Assembly: GCF_033568475.1 (NCBI RefSeq)
Contig: NW_027331831.1
Location: 9,734,001 to 9,798,000, forward strand
DNA from: Henckelia pumila
Lineage: Eukaryota > Streptophyta > Magnoliopsida > Lamiales > Gesneriaceae
Reading direction: 5' to 3'
Length of the DNA: 64,000 nucleotides
Positions 11,857-23,759 of the stretch are shown here, piece after piece. A program made the translations under genes and the position numbers. How positions within the stretch are numbered: the first letter of the stretch is position 1; each line of letters begins with the position of its first letter. Below the pieces are notes generated by a model, which saw only the letters and a list, made by a program, of their open reading frames with translations, searched no databases and was not told the origin of the DNA.

Positions 11857-12897
11857 TGTAGTGACCCTGCATGGTATCACCTACTAACTGGCAACTAATA
11901 GCATGCATTAAACTTAATACAGCAAAATAACTTAACAGAGTAAAACATGCGGAAACAAAACCATAATTTACATATCAGCTTAGTAACATAATCCAGGCTT
12001 AAATCTGTAGTGATACAACCAAATCGAAACCTTAAACAGTAAACATTATACAGCTATATTGAATCCTGTCGTATAATAAAATCCTCAAGGCTCCTGCTCT
12101 TTAGTCCTGCCTTGAACTACCAGTTCCGTCCATCCTGCGACCTGCCCCATGGAATAGGGTGTCCAAGATAACAACTAGGACGTGAGCGCTAACGTCCAGT
12201 ACATAGACATGAGTAAACATATGTATATAATGCATGCAACATGATGACTGGTATAGGGTCATCTGAAAAATCATGCTCAGAACCGGTGCCACATGAGTGC
12301 TGCCACCGCACGGATCAACCTCTGGGTGCTACCACACTCGTCTAGTACACCAGAGTAGACAGACATAAATGCCCCCACCGTCGCGGTACTCTCAGTGACA
12401 GACTATCGAGTATAGAGCTGAGCGGCTCTATAGTCAGGTATAACAAGGTATAGGCTCAACGTGTATATGCACATGACATATGAATATAAAAAGCGGTAAA
12501 TCATATATCATTCCATATAATAATGCCAAATAAATGCAACATATAAACATGTATACTCGCTGGCAATCTCAGTCAATGTGTACGTACCTCTAGGCTAGTT
12601 CAAGTATAGTAAGATCCTAGGTTCCAAGCCTATATTCAAAAGTTCACCGTATCACTACATAAATTCTATAAGCCTTAACTAAGCTAATAAGTACTCCCAA
12701 AACTTAAATAGATTCCCGGACCATACCTTCGTCCGTAGTTAGCCCTTTGGAGTCGCTAGTCCCGAATGACTATAACCACACCTTGGTTATTCCAGAACCT
12801 CTATTATAACCAATAGGGCCCTCAAGTGTATATCTCACACTATATAACTGAAGAAAGAAACTCGGGAATTCGTATTTAGAAATGAATCTGAGAAGCC

Positions 12898-12907
12898 CTA
12901 TTTATAG
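12898..12907 (-). promoter_or_regulatory. TATA box of chromovirus LTR (3' copy)
   Basis: Minus-strand CTATAAATAG, about 400 nt inside the LTR. The matching box in the 5' LTR, the one that would drive the element, is at 19017-19026. Confidence 0.65.
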
Positions 12908-12923
12908 GCAAAATTTCCGGCAA

Positions 12924-13202
12924 GGATCGGAACTTCCGATTTCAGGATCGGAGCTTCCGATCCAGCTCATTGCATGCATGTGTGACACGTCGGGATCGGA
13001 ACTTTCGATCGCCCGATCGGAGATTTCGATCTGCTCTACGTCCAACACTTGTCAAAACTCGCGGCTGAGTCATCGAGCATTGCTGGCAGCTAGAGATCGG
13101 AACTTCCGTTCCAGGATCGGAGCTTCCGATCTCTGTGCTTCCGCTGAGCTTCCGAAGTGGCTGGGATCGGAGCTTCCGATCTGAGTTCGGAGCTTCCGAT
13201 CC
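12924..13202 (-). repeat. Dyad cluster GATCGGA(A/G)CTTCCGATC in 3' LTR
   Basis: About eight near-palindromic 17-mers in four pairs (about 12924-12963, 12992-13031, 13092-13132, 13163-13202), all just upstream of the TATA box on the element's strand. The 5' LTR has the same array at 19043-19320. They look like repeated binding sites in U3. Confidence 0.8.
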
Positions 13203-13306
13203 GGCCCAAAATCAACAGCCCAAATTAAACTCCGGAATCAGTTAATTACTAACCCTTAATCATGTTTAACATATTATTATCTTAAAATAAAATTTGGGTT
13301 ACTACA

Positions 13307-13322
13307 TTCTCCCCACCTTTAG
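13307..13322 (-). other. Chromovirus polypurine tract
   Basis: Minus-strand CTAAAGGTGGGGAGAA next to the 3' LTR. Confidence 0.8.
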
Positions 13323-13426
13323 ATATTTTGTCCGCGAAATAACATCTAAAGACAATTCAAAATAACAATATGAAACATCAAACCATGTTTTATTACAACA
13401 ACTGTAATTATATCTTACATGGTAAA

Positions 13427-13609
13427 TCAAAAGTACAAAGCAAACAACTCAGGATATTTCGCTTGCATACGACTCTCAGTTTCCCAAGTTGCTTCTTCAA
13501 CGCCTCGGCGCTGCCACTGTACCATCACAAGTGGTATAGTCTTGTTCCGAAGAACTTTCTCCTTCCTGTCTAGGATACGGATTGGTCGTTCAACAAAAGA
13601 CAGATCTGG
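13427..13609 (-). pseudogene. Chromodomain-like C-terminal tail of integrase
   Basis: Follows the integrase in the same frame after a TAG. It encodes a segment with ILDRKEKVLRNKTIPLVMV then VQWQRRGVEEATWETE and MQAKYPELF. This is the short chromodomain-like tail of plant chromoviral integrases, thought to guide insertion into heterochromatin. The intervening stop makes it unavailable in the present copy. Confidence 0.65.
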
Positions 13610-14407
13610 CTATAGCTGAATATCAGTAGACTGAATCACATGAGATTCATCAGCTATGTAATATCGAAGCAACGACACATGAAAAACATTCTGTATACTG
13701 GAAAGATTTGGCGGTAAAGCCAAACGATATGCAACATCTCCGATCTTTTCCAGTATTTGGAAAGGTCCAATAAAACGAGGAGACAACTTGCCTTTCACGC
13801 CGAATCTCATCACCTTCCTGAAAGGTGATACTCGTAGAAACACATATTCACCAGGCTCAAACTGAAGTGGCCTGTGATGAATATTAGCATAACTGGCTTG
13901 TCTATCTTGAGCAACTTTGATCCTATGCTTGATCAAATCTACCTTGTCTATAATCTGCTGCACCAATTCAGGACCCTCGACTTGTCGTTCCCCGACTTCA
14001 TCCCAGAATAATGGAGTACGACATCGTCGACCGTACAATGCCTCGAAAGGTGCCATATCAATACTACGATGATAACTGTTATTGTAGGCAAATTCGATCA
14101 AAGGTAACTGATCCTGCCAAGATAAGCCAAAATCCATGACAGAAGAACGTAGCATATCCTCCAGCGTACGAATCGTCCGTTCTGACTGCCCGTCAGTCTC
14201 CGGATGATATGCAGTGCTCAAACTTAGAGTGGTACCCAACGCCTCTTGAAAACTACCCCAAAAACGTGAGGTAAATCGCGGGTCTCTATCACTGAATATG
14301 CTCACTGGAATCCCATGTAATCGCACTATCTCCTGAATGTATAAATGTGCCATGCAATCATAAGAATACTCCCGATTATAAGGAATAAAGTGTGCTGATT
14401 TCGTCAA
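13610..14407 (-). pseudogene. Chromovirus integrase catalytic core and C-terminal domain
   Basis: 265 codons in one frame: RLTKSAHFIPY-type start, core motif IFSDRDPRFTSRFW (second catalytic Asp), then HPETDGQSERTIRTLEDML (catalytic Glu), and the GPFQILEKIGDVAYRLALP motif of the C-terminal region. The first catalytic Asp lies upstream (MDFITHLP, near 14490), separated by a TGA near 14425. A stop follows at 13610, ahead of the chromodomain-like tail. Confidence 0.85.
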
Positions 14408-14507
14408 ACGGTCAACGAAAACTCAGATAACATCACATTGACGTGTAGTCATAGGTAAGTGGGTAATAAAGTCCATAGTCACGTGCTCCCACTTCCATTC
14501 GGGAATC

Positions 14508-14813
14508 TCAAGATTCTGCAGTAATCCACCTTGGTCGTCGATGTTCAACCTTGACCTGTTGACAAACCAAACATCTAGAAACAAATTGATATACACTTCG
14601 CTTCATTCCTTTCCACCAGAATCTAGTTCGCAAGTCCTTATACATTTTCATGCTTCCAGGATGAACTGATAATCGACTCCTGTGAGCTTGAGAAAGAATA
14701 TCGTTCCTGAGCTCCGCAACATTAGGTACAACCACTCGATTAGATAGGCACAATAAACCATCTGCCTGAAAATGGAATCCAGATGTATTAACTCCATTGG
14801 CTAGACGTGCCAA
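14508..14813 (-). pseudogene. Integrase zinc-binding (HHCC) segment
   Basis: Encodes SQAHRSRLSVHPGSMKMY and [14 protein letters not shown], the H-H-C-C zinc-binding domain that opens gypsy integrases. A single-base shift in the run after HRRP (near 14530) takes it out of frame with the catalytic core. Confidence 0.8.
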
Positions 14814-14816
14814 ACG

Positions 14817-15641
14817 CTAAGTCTTAACATCAGATATCTGAGCATCTCTGATCCAAGAATACAATGCTGGCTCAGATAGAATAGTATACAAACGAATTCC
14901 ATTCCTCCCTTTCTTGTGCTTGAGCGTAAAACTCAATGAACAGCATTCTTGAATTATATGAAATATTTCATTAGTCTGAAGTGCAGAAAGTCTCACCTGC
15001 CGACTCAAGGCATCAGCAGTAAGATTGGCAGAACCTGGATGATATTTGATTTCACAATCATAATCTTTCAGAAGATCCATCCAGTGTCTCTGTCGCATAT
15101 TCAACTCCGCCTGAGTGAATAAATACTTCAAACTCTTATGATCCGTAAATATCTCAAATTTCTCGCCATAAAGATAATGCCTCCAAATCTTGAGTGCAAA
15201 TACAATGGCGGCTAATTCGAGATCATGCACTGGATAGTTAGTCTCATGCGTCTTCAACTGTCGAGAAGCATAGGCAATAACATGTCCATGCTGTGTCAGA
15301 ACACATCCTAACCCCTGAACAGAGGCATCAGTATAGACAACATAACCTCCTGATCCAGAAGGAAGAGCTAGAACAGGTGCAGTAGTAAGACGTCTACGCA
15401 GCTCGTGAAATGACTCCTCACAATCCGAGGACCATATGAAGGAAACATATTTCCGAGTAAGCTGAGCCAAAGGCCTGGCCAACTGTGAAAAATTCTCGAT
15501 GAACCGACGGTAATATCCAGCTAGACCCAAGAAACTACGAATCTCAGCAACCGTCGTCGGACGAGACCAGTTTAGCACTGCCTCTATCTTACTAGGATCA
15601 ACAGATATCCCTTCATTAGAAATCACATGACCGAGAAACAC
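14817..15641 (-). pseudogene. Chromovirus RT thumb and RNase H segment
   Basis: Starts [11 protein letters not shown] (RT thumb) and continues through [17 protein letters not shown] to the RNase H domain: [41 protein letters not shown] and ADALSRQ. The RNase H Asp residues are visible. It is separated from the RT palm by a frameshift and from the integrase by a stop at 14817. Confidence 0.85.
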
Positions 15642-15702
15642 TACCCGATCAAGCCAAAATTCACACTTGGCTGCTTATCTCATAACGTCTGTAAAACAAT
15701 TC

Positions 15703-16422
15703 TTAGATGTTGTGCATGCTCATCCTTGTCATGAGAATAGACAAAATATCATCAATGAAGATGATGACAAATCTATCCAGATACTCTCGAAATATCTGAT
15801 TCATTAGATTCATAAAGACTGTCGGTGCATTCGTCAAACCGAATGGCATCACCAGAAATTCATAATGCCCGTATCTGGTCCTGAAAGCAGTCGTAGATAT
15901 ATCTGAGTCTCGTACCCGCATCTGGTGGTATCCAAATCTCAGATCTATCTTCGAGTAAACAAAAGTACCCTGTAGTTGATCGAATAGATCATCAATCAAA
16001 GGATACTTATTCTTGATGGTGACACGATTCAATTGCCTGTAATCAATACATAATCGCATCGATCCATCTTTCTTCTTGACAAACAAAACAGGTGCTCCCC
16101 ACGGAGAAACACTCGGACGAATATATCCCTTATTAAGCAGATCCTGTAACTGCTGTTTCAATTCCCTCATCTCTAAAGGTGCTAGACGATAATGTGCTTG
16201 GGATATAGGCGTAGTTCCTGGTACTAGATCAATACCAAATTCAACCTCTCGCACCGGAGGAAAACCACGAATCTCATCAAGGAATACATCAGAAAACTCG
16301 CTGACAATCGGTAACTGATCAATACCCGTACTACTCGTGAACATATCAACTGCATAGATGAGGTAGCCCTCCCCACCTGACTCCAAGACATGACATGCCT
16401 TCAGAGCCGAAACAAGTGGCAT
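15703..16422 (-). pseudogene. Chromovirus reverse transcriptase fingers and palm
   Basis: Contains [35 protein letters not shown] (usual LRSGYHQ) and the catalytic FIDDIL motif at the end. The frame is lost directly after FIDDILS, at about 15735, and the upstream junction with gag-protease is a TGG to TGA stop near 16453. Confidence 0.88.
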
Positions 16423-16452
16423 CGGAAGTCGCGCACCCCCACCATAAAAATA

Positions 16453-17870
16453 TCAGCTATCACCCTCAACCGGATGAAACTGTACCAGACGCTGATAACA
16501 ATCCACAGTAGCGTGATACAAAGTCAGCATATCTATTCCCAAGATACAATCAAAATCTGTCATTGCTAATATCATCAAATTAGCTGCTAACACATTACCC
16601 TCAAACTCCAGAAGGCAACCTATCACTAGACGCTTAGTTACTATCTCTTGCTCCAACGGAGTAGATACAACTAAATCCATATCTAATGATACATAAGGTA
16701 ATCTATGTCTCTTAACAAAGCGACTAGAAATAAAGGAATGCGATGCTCCAGTATCAATTAATACAAGTGCAGGAATACCACATAACAGAAAGGTACCTGC
16801 CAACATGCGATCGCTTCCCTCAATAGCCTGCTCCTGAGACAGAGCAAACACCTGCCCTTGAGTCTGGGGACGATATCCAGAAGAACTCTGTGGTGCTGGC
16901 TGCTGACGTGGAACAATAGAAGCCTGAGATCCAACCTGTGATCCCGATCCACTAGCAGAACCCATGCGCTGAGGACAATATCTCCGCAGATGTCCCTGCT
17001 GACCGCAAATATAACAAGCACCAGTAGCTCTCCGACATGAAGCTGCAGGATGCTTCCCTCCACAATGACTACAAAACTCCTTCTTCTTCTTCTTCTTCTT
17101 CCCAAAACGGAACATACCTCGTGAACCATGAGATCCAGATGAAGTAGTAGGAGTAGAAGAAGACGTAGGTCCAGATTGCACAACAGATTGAGCTCGAGGC
17201 TCAAAAGATCCACTAGGCTGTCCTGGAATCATCAACTGTGCCCGCCTGTTGCTAGTCTCCACAAGACGGCAACGGTTCACCAAAGTCTCAAAAGATACCG
17301 GGTCATCACAGACGACAACCTGTGAGTAGATATCTTGGTTCAAACCTTGTAGAAAAATATCATACTTTGACGCATCACTCTCATTGATATGAGGACTGAA
17401 AGGTAGCAGATCAAGAAATCGTTGCTGATATTGATCAATAGTCATTGATCCTTGCCTCAGAGTAAGCAACTCCATAGATCGTGCTTGACGAACAGCCGGA
17501 GGAAAATACAATTTTTGGAACTCCCGACAGAAATCCCCCCAAGTCACATGTCCTCTCTCAGTACGTGCCTGAGCAGCTTTGGCATCCCACCAAAAACGTG
17601 CTCGATCCTCTAGAACAAATTCTAGAACTTCCAATTTCTGATCCTCAGTACAATCGAAAGCACGAAAAGTACTCTCGAATTTAGACATCCAACTCCTCGC
17701 CTGTTCAGGATTCTCGCCTTCCACCAAGAGTTTTGGTCCTACTTGCATGAAATTATTGATAGAGTAGCGACGTCTACCCTCATGATGACAATGATGATCA
17801 TCATGATGATGATGGCGACGATGATGTGACCACCTCCCTGGCCAACACTACCGTGACTCTTGTCAGCCAT
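16453..17870 (-). pseudogene. Chromovirus gag and aspartic protease
   Basis: The likely original start is the ATG at 17870 (MADKSHG), followed by a His-rich, (CAT)n-encoded stretch and a 1-nt frameshift near 17830. From 17748 the frame is open for 431 codons. It covers the capsid domain (residues about 20-160), a basic run of Lys, two Cys/His clusters (CSHCGGKHPAASC; zinc knuckle CYICGQQGHLRRYC) and the protease active site LIDTGASHSFISS near residue 335. It ends at a TGA in the protease-RT linker. This is the longest open stretch left in the element. Confidence 0.88.
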
Positions 17871-17958
17871 ATCCTGAAAAGAATTGCACATTAAAATCCC
17901 AAATGCGCAAGAATTACTGAAGACTAAATCCCAAGTACTAATCCCAAAATATAAGCAT

Positions 17959-17970
17959 GCTCTGATACCA
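17959..17970 (-). other. Chromovirus primer binding site (initiator Met tRNA)
   Basis: Minus-strand TGGTATCAGAGC, 5 nt from the 5' LTR edge at 17976, the same spacing as in the array units. Confidence 0.88.
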
Positions 17971-17975
17971 AAAAA

Positions 17976-19425
17976 TGTAGGGACCCTGCATGGTATCACC
18001 TACTAACTGGCAACTAATAGCATGCATTAAACTTAATACAGCAAAATAACTTAACAGAGTAAAACATGCGGAAACAAAACCATAATTTACATATCAGCTT
18101 AGTAACATAATCCAGGCTTAAATCTGTAGTGATACAACCAAATCAAAACCTTAAACAGTAAACATTATACAACTATATTGAATCCTGCCGTATAATAAAA
18201 TCCTCAAGGCTCCTGCTCTCTAGTTCTGCCTTGAACTACCAGCTCCGTCCATCCTGCGACCTGCCCCATGGAATAGGGTGTCCAAGATAACAACTAGGAC
18301 GTGAGCGCTAACGCCCAATACATAGACATGAGTAAACATATGTATATAATGCATTCAACATGATGACTGGTACAGGGTCATCTGAAAAATCATGCTCAGA
18401 ATCGGCGCCACATGAGTGCTGCCACTGCACAGATCAACCTCTGGGTGCTACCACACTCGTCTAGTACACCAGAGTAGACAGACATAAATGCCCCCACCGT
18501 CGCGGTACTCTCAGTGACAGACTATCGAGTATAGAGCTGAGCGGCTCTATAGTCAGGTATAACAAGGTATAGGCTCAACGTGTATATGCACATGACATAT
18601 GAATATAGAAAGCGGTAAATCATATATCATGCCATATAATAATGCCAAATAAATGCAACATATAAACATGTATACTCGCTGGCAATCTCAGTCAATGTGT
18701 ACGTACCTCTAGGCTAGTTCAAGTATAGTAAGATCCTAGGTTCCAAGCCTATATTCAAAAGTTCACCGTATCACTACATAAATTCTATAAGCCTTAACTA
18801 AGATAATAAGTACTCCCAAAACTTAAATAGATTCCCGGACCATACCTTCGTCCGTAGTTAGCCCTTTAGAGTCGCTAGTCCCGGATGACTATAACCACAC
18901 CTTGGTTATTCCATAACCTCTATTATAATCGATAGGGCCCTCAAGTGTATATCTCACACTATATAACTGAAGAAAGAAACTCGGGAATTCGTATTTAGAA
19001 ATGAATCTGAGAAGCCCTATTTATAGGCAAAATTCCCTGCCAGGATCGGAACATCCGATTTCAGGATCGGAGCTTCCGATCCAGCTCATTGCATGCATGT
19101 GTGACACGTCGGGATCGGAACTTCCGATCGCCCAATCGGAGCTTCCGATCTTCTCTACGTCCAACATTTGTCAAAACTCGCGGCTGAGTCATCGAGCATA
19201 GCTGGCAGCTGGAGATCGGAACTTCCGTTCCAGGATCGGAGCTTCCGATCTCTGTGCTTCCGCTGAGCTTCCGAAGTGGCTGGGATCGGAGCTTCCGATC
19301 TGAGTTCGGAGCTTTCGATCCGGCCCAAAATCAACAGCCCAAATTAAACTCCGGAATCAGTTAATTACAAACCCTTAATCATGTTTAACATATTATTATC
19401 TTAAAATGGAATCTGGGTTACTACA
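17976..19425 (-). repeat. Chromovirus 5' LTR
   Basis: 1450 bp, TGTAGGGACC...GGTTACTACA, with the dyad cluster at 19043-19320 and TATA box at 19017-19026. Same length as the 3' LTR. Confidence 0.92.
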
Positions 19426-20691
19426 ATCACCAACACACCGACTCTCCCGATCGAGGTGGACGGTGTATATTTTACTCCTCTAGACTCTGGGCACCTATAG
19501 AGAGTGTTTCTCGACAATTGGTAAAAATCTGCTAACCAATATCACTCAACTATAGTCCACAGAACATCTAACTCTTCTGGGCCTCTCTTGCCCGCAAAAC
19601 AATGGTAGTTGGCTCAATATGAATGCAAGTGCAAATCAAACAACAAACACATAGACTTCAAGTAGCATGCACGTATGTGATTTCTTCGGGACTCTCGAAT
19701 ATAACTCCGATTCGAGAACTCTTCCCATTTCAAACGATGTCGTCTCTTACCTCTTCTTTGATTGACGTAGCTGCAAACCGGACAAGCTACAAGCACAAAA
19801 GACTCAATCAAACATCATTCGATTCAAGTCAAAGAATAAAGTAACCTCGATATCAAACCTCGATCAATTTGTCAACGATTCGAATTCTGTAATTTTTGGA
19901 CTCCAAAATCTGCAACTAAATCTGAAAGGAGATATAAAATAATTCCAATGTCAATCCATCCAAATCAAACCATTCAAACTCAATTCCAACTCCTAAATCC
20001 AAAATCTCATCAATATAAACGATTGATATTCCAAAACTCAGACTGGCGGAATAACGACTATAACTGATCAAACCGAAAATACAGACAGTATAATATCAAT
20101 CCAATAAACTCAAATCCACCATCAAACAACCAAAAATGGCTCAACCCAACAAATCTCCAAAACCCAAATTTCGAATAATCTACCAAAAAATCAAAACAAT
20201 TCCGAACGACGTCCAAATTCAAAACCGAAAGAGAATAAACAATCAGAACTCTGCCAAGAACAGCATACCCGAAAACCAATCGATTCTAACAATATCCGAA
20301 AAATGGAAAGTGTCCGATCGAAGATAAACTTACACTATAACGGAGCTCTCGTTGCCGTGATCGCTAATCTGCCTTCAAAATTAAATTCTAACGGACGGAT
20401 CGAGCTCGGACTGAAATCCCAAAGCTTGGAAGCTCACGTTAATGGAGGAATCGGCTTGGGAGGCGTGGGGAAGAAGGAGAAGATGAAGACCTATGCCTCT
20501 CTCTCCTATTATATATATAAGACCAAGTCAAACATGCTATAAATATCAAACAATCTTCATTTTTGCATTTTAGTCCCTGAAAAATCTAAAATTTGCAAAA
20601 AGGATCCTGATCAAAATCAAGTCGGCTCTTGAACTCTGTAATCTCCGATTATCTCAAATAAAGTCAATTAAGATATAGTTGGGGTGCTACA
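19426..20691 (-). repeat. Array LTR 2, last segment
   Basis: The array LTR resumes after the second ATCAC and ends GGGGTGCTACA, followed by the purine tract TTCTTCCCCTCTAAG (plus-strand reading). Confidence 0.9.
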
Positions 20692-22573
20692 ATTCTTCCC
20701 CTCTAAGAATAGATTTCGTCCTCGAAATCAAAACGGTTCAATCTTATAATAACGAGATAGAGTCAAAACTGCAATAAAGATTTTTCTCTCAAGACTAACT
20801 CTGAATTTGCTGATCCACACAAACTCTGTCCTTCTAACTGCTTCTTCAATCCGTATCTGCTCAACTGTACAAACACAACTGAAACGGTTTGGCTATGGGG
20901 CTGCTACTCTATTCGGTCATACTCTGAATCAGTCATCTCAAGCAACTTGTCATCTCAACCAATCCGGTCTCATCAGCTAAAGAGCAAAAGAAATTCTGAT
21001 CTATTAACCCAACAACGAGAATCTGGTGATAATCCGCATCAAAGGACGGAAAACATTACGTGAAAACTAGAAAGAGACAGAATGAAACAAGTCTGTAGGA
21101 TAGATCGCCCATCATCTCCGGACTCTAATGATATTCAAACAATCTCAGAGACGATTTATCTCTCTTCTCATTTCTGACAAATCTTTCTAAAATTCGGAGT
21201 CTTCAGAATTATTCGATATTTCCGATCAAAATACAAAAGTCTGCATCTAAAATCTGAATACTTCGACCGCTAAGTCCAAGTCCTCTTCATTCTTGACACA
21301 CAATCGTCAATCAAAGAGAAATACCGGTAGTAGATAAAATAAAAAAACATATCTTTTGGCTTAGAGCAACAGCTGCTGCATTCGATATCTTCAAAAAGAA
21401 AGGATTTCCAATCAGAAATTCCTCAGTACTTCTAATCATCTTCTCTTTCTTATACTCAGTCTGTACGGCAAAAAAGATTATTACTACAGCTTCCAACATC
21501 AAGGAATATTACGAAAATTTCCACATAAGAAAAGCGATACAGATCTTCTAATCAATAAGATCGCGACGAGATCAAAGCCCAGATTCAGAAATTGAGTCTC
21601 GAGCGTCTTCAGCTGTCTCGATGCTCAGGCTAATAATTGATTCTTCCAAACACGAATAAGCCTCAAATCTCAATAAGAATAAATGCAAAGCACCGTAAGG
21701 TATTCAATACAGAAGAATAAAGAATTTGGAAGCGCTGGTCAATCTCTTATTCAAATCTATACGAACTGGTCTCATAAGATTAAGTTGAGACATAAGAATA
21801 CCTCCTGCTGAGTAATCGGCTTACGAACGATAAGAATTTCTCACAGAATCTGCGATAGGACTCAAACATCTTCAAATTCTAGGTAAAGACGTCGATACAG
21901 ATCAATTCGTATTGTCCCAGTTTTGAGGTGATCAACAGAAATTCCACCTCCAGATAACATGGTTGAGAAGAACAACTCAAACCAATCAAAATTTTGACGT
22001 CGGTAAAATAGCATAACACTGCTCGGCATGCAATCAGCGATCATCAACAAGAATCTAAAAGATCAGTACAACTCTTCAAACGGATGTGAAATCCACCGAT
22101 CGAATACTTACGAATTCATCTAACATCTCTGACAGGTTCAGTTCAAAGGGTCTATAAAACTGAAGCCGAGTTTACAATTCAAACGGTACTACAACAAAAT
22201 CAAAGCGGCCATACCTCATTCCGAATCCACTCTTCCATACCTCTTTCTTACTAACTCCCAACTGATGATGTCTGATCTCAAGTCGTTTCTGAAATTATCC
22301 TCATAATTCAGAGGCAATCTCGGAATCTCATCTGGCAATACCAGCAAACTCTCAAACCACTGATTAATCAACTAATTTGGGCTATATACTAGGACCTCAA
22401 CTTCATACAAAGAGAATTCCTCTGTATAACTCCGAAAATAAGCGGTCACACGACAGATGATAGAAACTACGGAATGCAAAAGCTCAAAAAGGCGGAGGAT
22501 GCATCATAGTAATATCCTTAGTTAAGAAATACGGAGCGTAACAGAACTATCAGAATAAGAGCATAAAATCATA

Positions 22574-23363
22574 CTCAACAATTACCCGCTGTGTCATCAT
22601 CGGGTGCAACACAAGTCTGCGGATCCTCATTGAGAGCAAGATTCAGCGTCTACTGAATCGGGGGTTGATTCATGATCGCAGAGCCTCTAGGCCGATTCTG
22701 GTGCGGCATTTGAAATGAGTGAACTACACGAGCTTGTCCCTCATGTTGAACCATCGGTCTAAAAGAACTCCCCTACTGAGACCCAAATGTATAACGCTGA
22801 GGACATCTCCTACCAAAGTGTCCTGGCAGATGGCAGATATTGCAGCATCCAGAAATTCCAAAACAATGCTCGCTGAGGTATTGACCTCCACAGTTATTGC
22901 AAGATACACCGGAAGATCCTGAACTATGTCCGGAACCAGACTGTTTCGATCCGCTGGAGCTAGAAAAACTACTCCCATACTTCTTGAATTACTGTCCTTT
23001 CGGTTGCAAAATACCTCTAGTGGTACTTTCTCTGTACACGGTCGGTTTTTGGAACGGAATCTGCCTAAGAAATTCAGCTTTGAATAAACTCCACAAAACA
23101 ACCAAATCTTGATTCTCTAATGCCTTCTTCCTTGAAATCCACCAACTTTTGGTAGTCCCTTGCAGTTGGTACATAACTAACCGAATTCTACGGTAATCGT
23201 TGTATTCCAGAGAATCAAATAACTGGTCGATTTCTTCTAACCAATTCACACACTCCACTGCACTCTCTGAACTTCTCAGGGTTGGGGGTTGAAAGGTCTG
23301 GAACCTCATCAACAAGGCTTCCATCGGCGTTGGAGTAACGTCCATTCTTCGGTCGTAGAACAA
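22574..23363 (-). pseudogene. Gag pseudogene, array unit 2
   Basis: Same gag as unit 1, with the capsid part (MRFQTFQPPTLR ... SWWISRKKALENQ) uninterrupted. A TCA to TAA change after QPKGQ (near 22990) and a CAG to TAG change after YTFGSQ (near 22775) break it. The damage differs from units 1 and 3, so the copies decayed separately. Terminates at the same DDDTAGNC-stop. Confidence 0.8.
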
Positions 23364-23742
23364 CCTCGTTCAATCGAATTTCGATACGAAATGTTCCTGT
23401 TCAAAATTTATCGAGGAACACATATTTCAAATTCGAGAGCATTAGGACACAACATCTCAATCTCAACTCAATCATCTCGTGTCCATAATCTCTATTCAAT
23501 AATTTTCTTCTATCTCAGAAATATTCAGTTGCAATTGAGAAACAATTACAGTTTATATTCCAGATAATTCTTGCTTCACAAAATAAACCACAAAATCATG
23601 CAGTTCAAATGATCTTCACATAATAAAGCATGCTCGCATGGTATTTAAATAATTCAATTAAATAACTCAATAACATGCGAGAATTCAATTCATGCGGACT
23701 CGATCTACCCCGCTCACTCTAATTCATTCCAAGAAACATATC

Positions 23743-23754
23743 GCTCTGATACCA
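23743..23754 (-). other. Primer binding site, array unit 2
   Basis: Minus-strand TGGTATCAGAGC, 5 nt from LTR 3. Confidence 0.88.
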
Positions 23755-23759
23755 CTTAA

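Larger units (their letters stand above)
11857..13306 (-). repeat. Chromovirus 3' LTR
   Basis: 1450 bp, TGTAGTGACC...GGTTACTACA. It contains the dyad cluster at 12924-13202 and a minus-strand TATA box at 12898-12907. Confidence 0.92.
11857..19425 (-). mobile_element. Chromovirus-like Ty3-gypsy retrotransposon (degenerate, both LTRs)
   Basis: Complete structure: two 1450-bp LTRs (11857-13306, 17976-19425), TSD ATCAC (11852-11856, 19426-19430), initiator-Met primer site at the right LTR and a purine tract at the left LTR. The domain order on the minus strand is gag, protease, RT, RNase H, integrase and a C-terminal chromodomain-like segment, as in Tekay/Del-type chromoviruses. I count about 40 differences between the LTRs by eye, so it is clearly older than the Tat and copia insertions. 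The polyprotein has many stops and frameshifts. Confidence 0.9.

Noticed and set aside
12924..13202. CRISPR-like regular repeats
   Set aside because: Plant LTR context, dyad-symmetric units with irregular spacing, duplicated in the other LTR; no cas genes.
16758..17213. 151-codon minus-strand ORF inside chromovirus gag
   Set aside because: Overlaps the recognised gag-protease frame and is Leu/Arg-rich from frame-shifted codons; a shadow.
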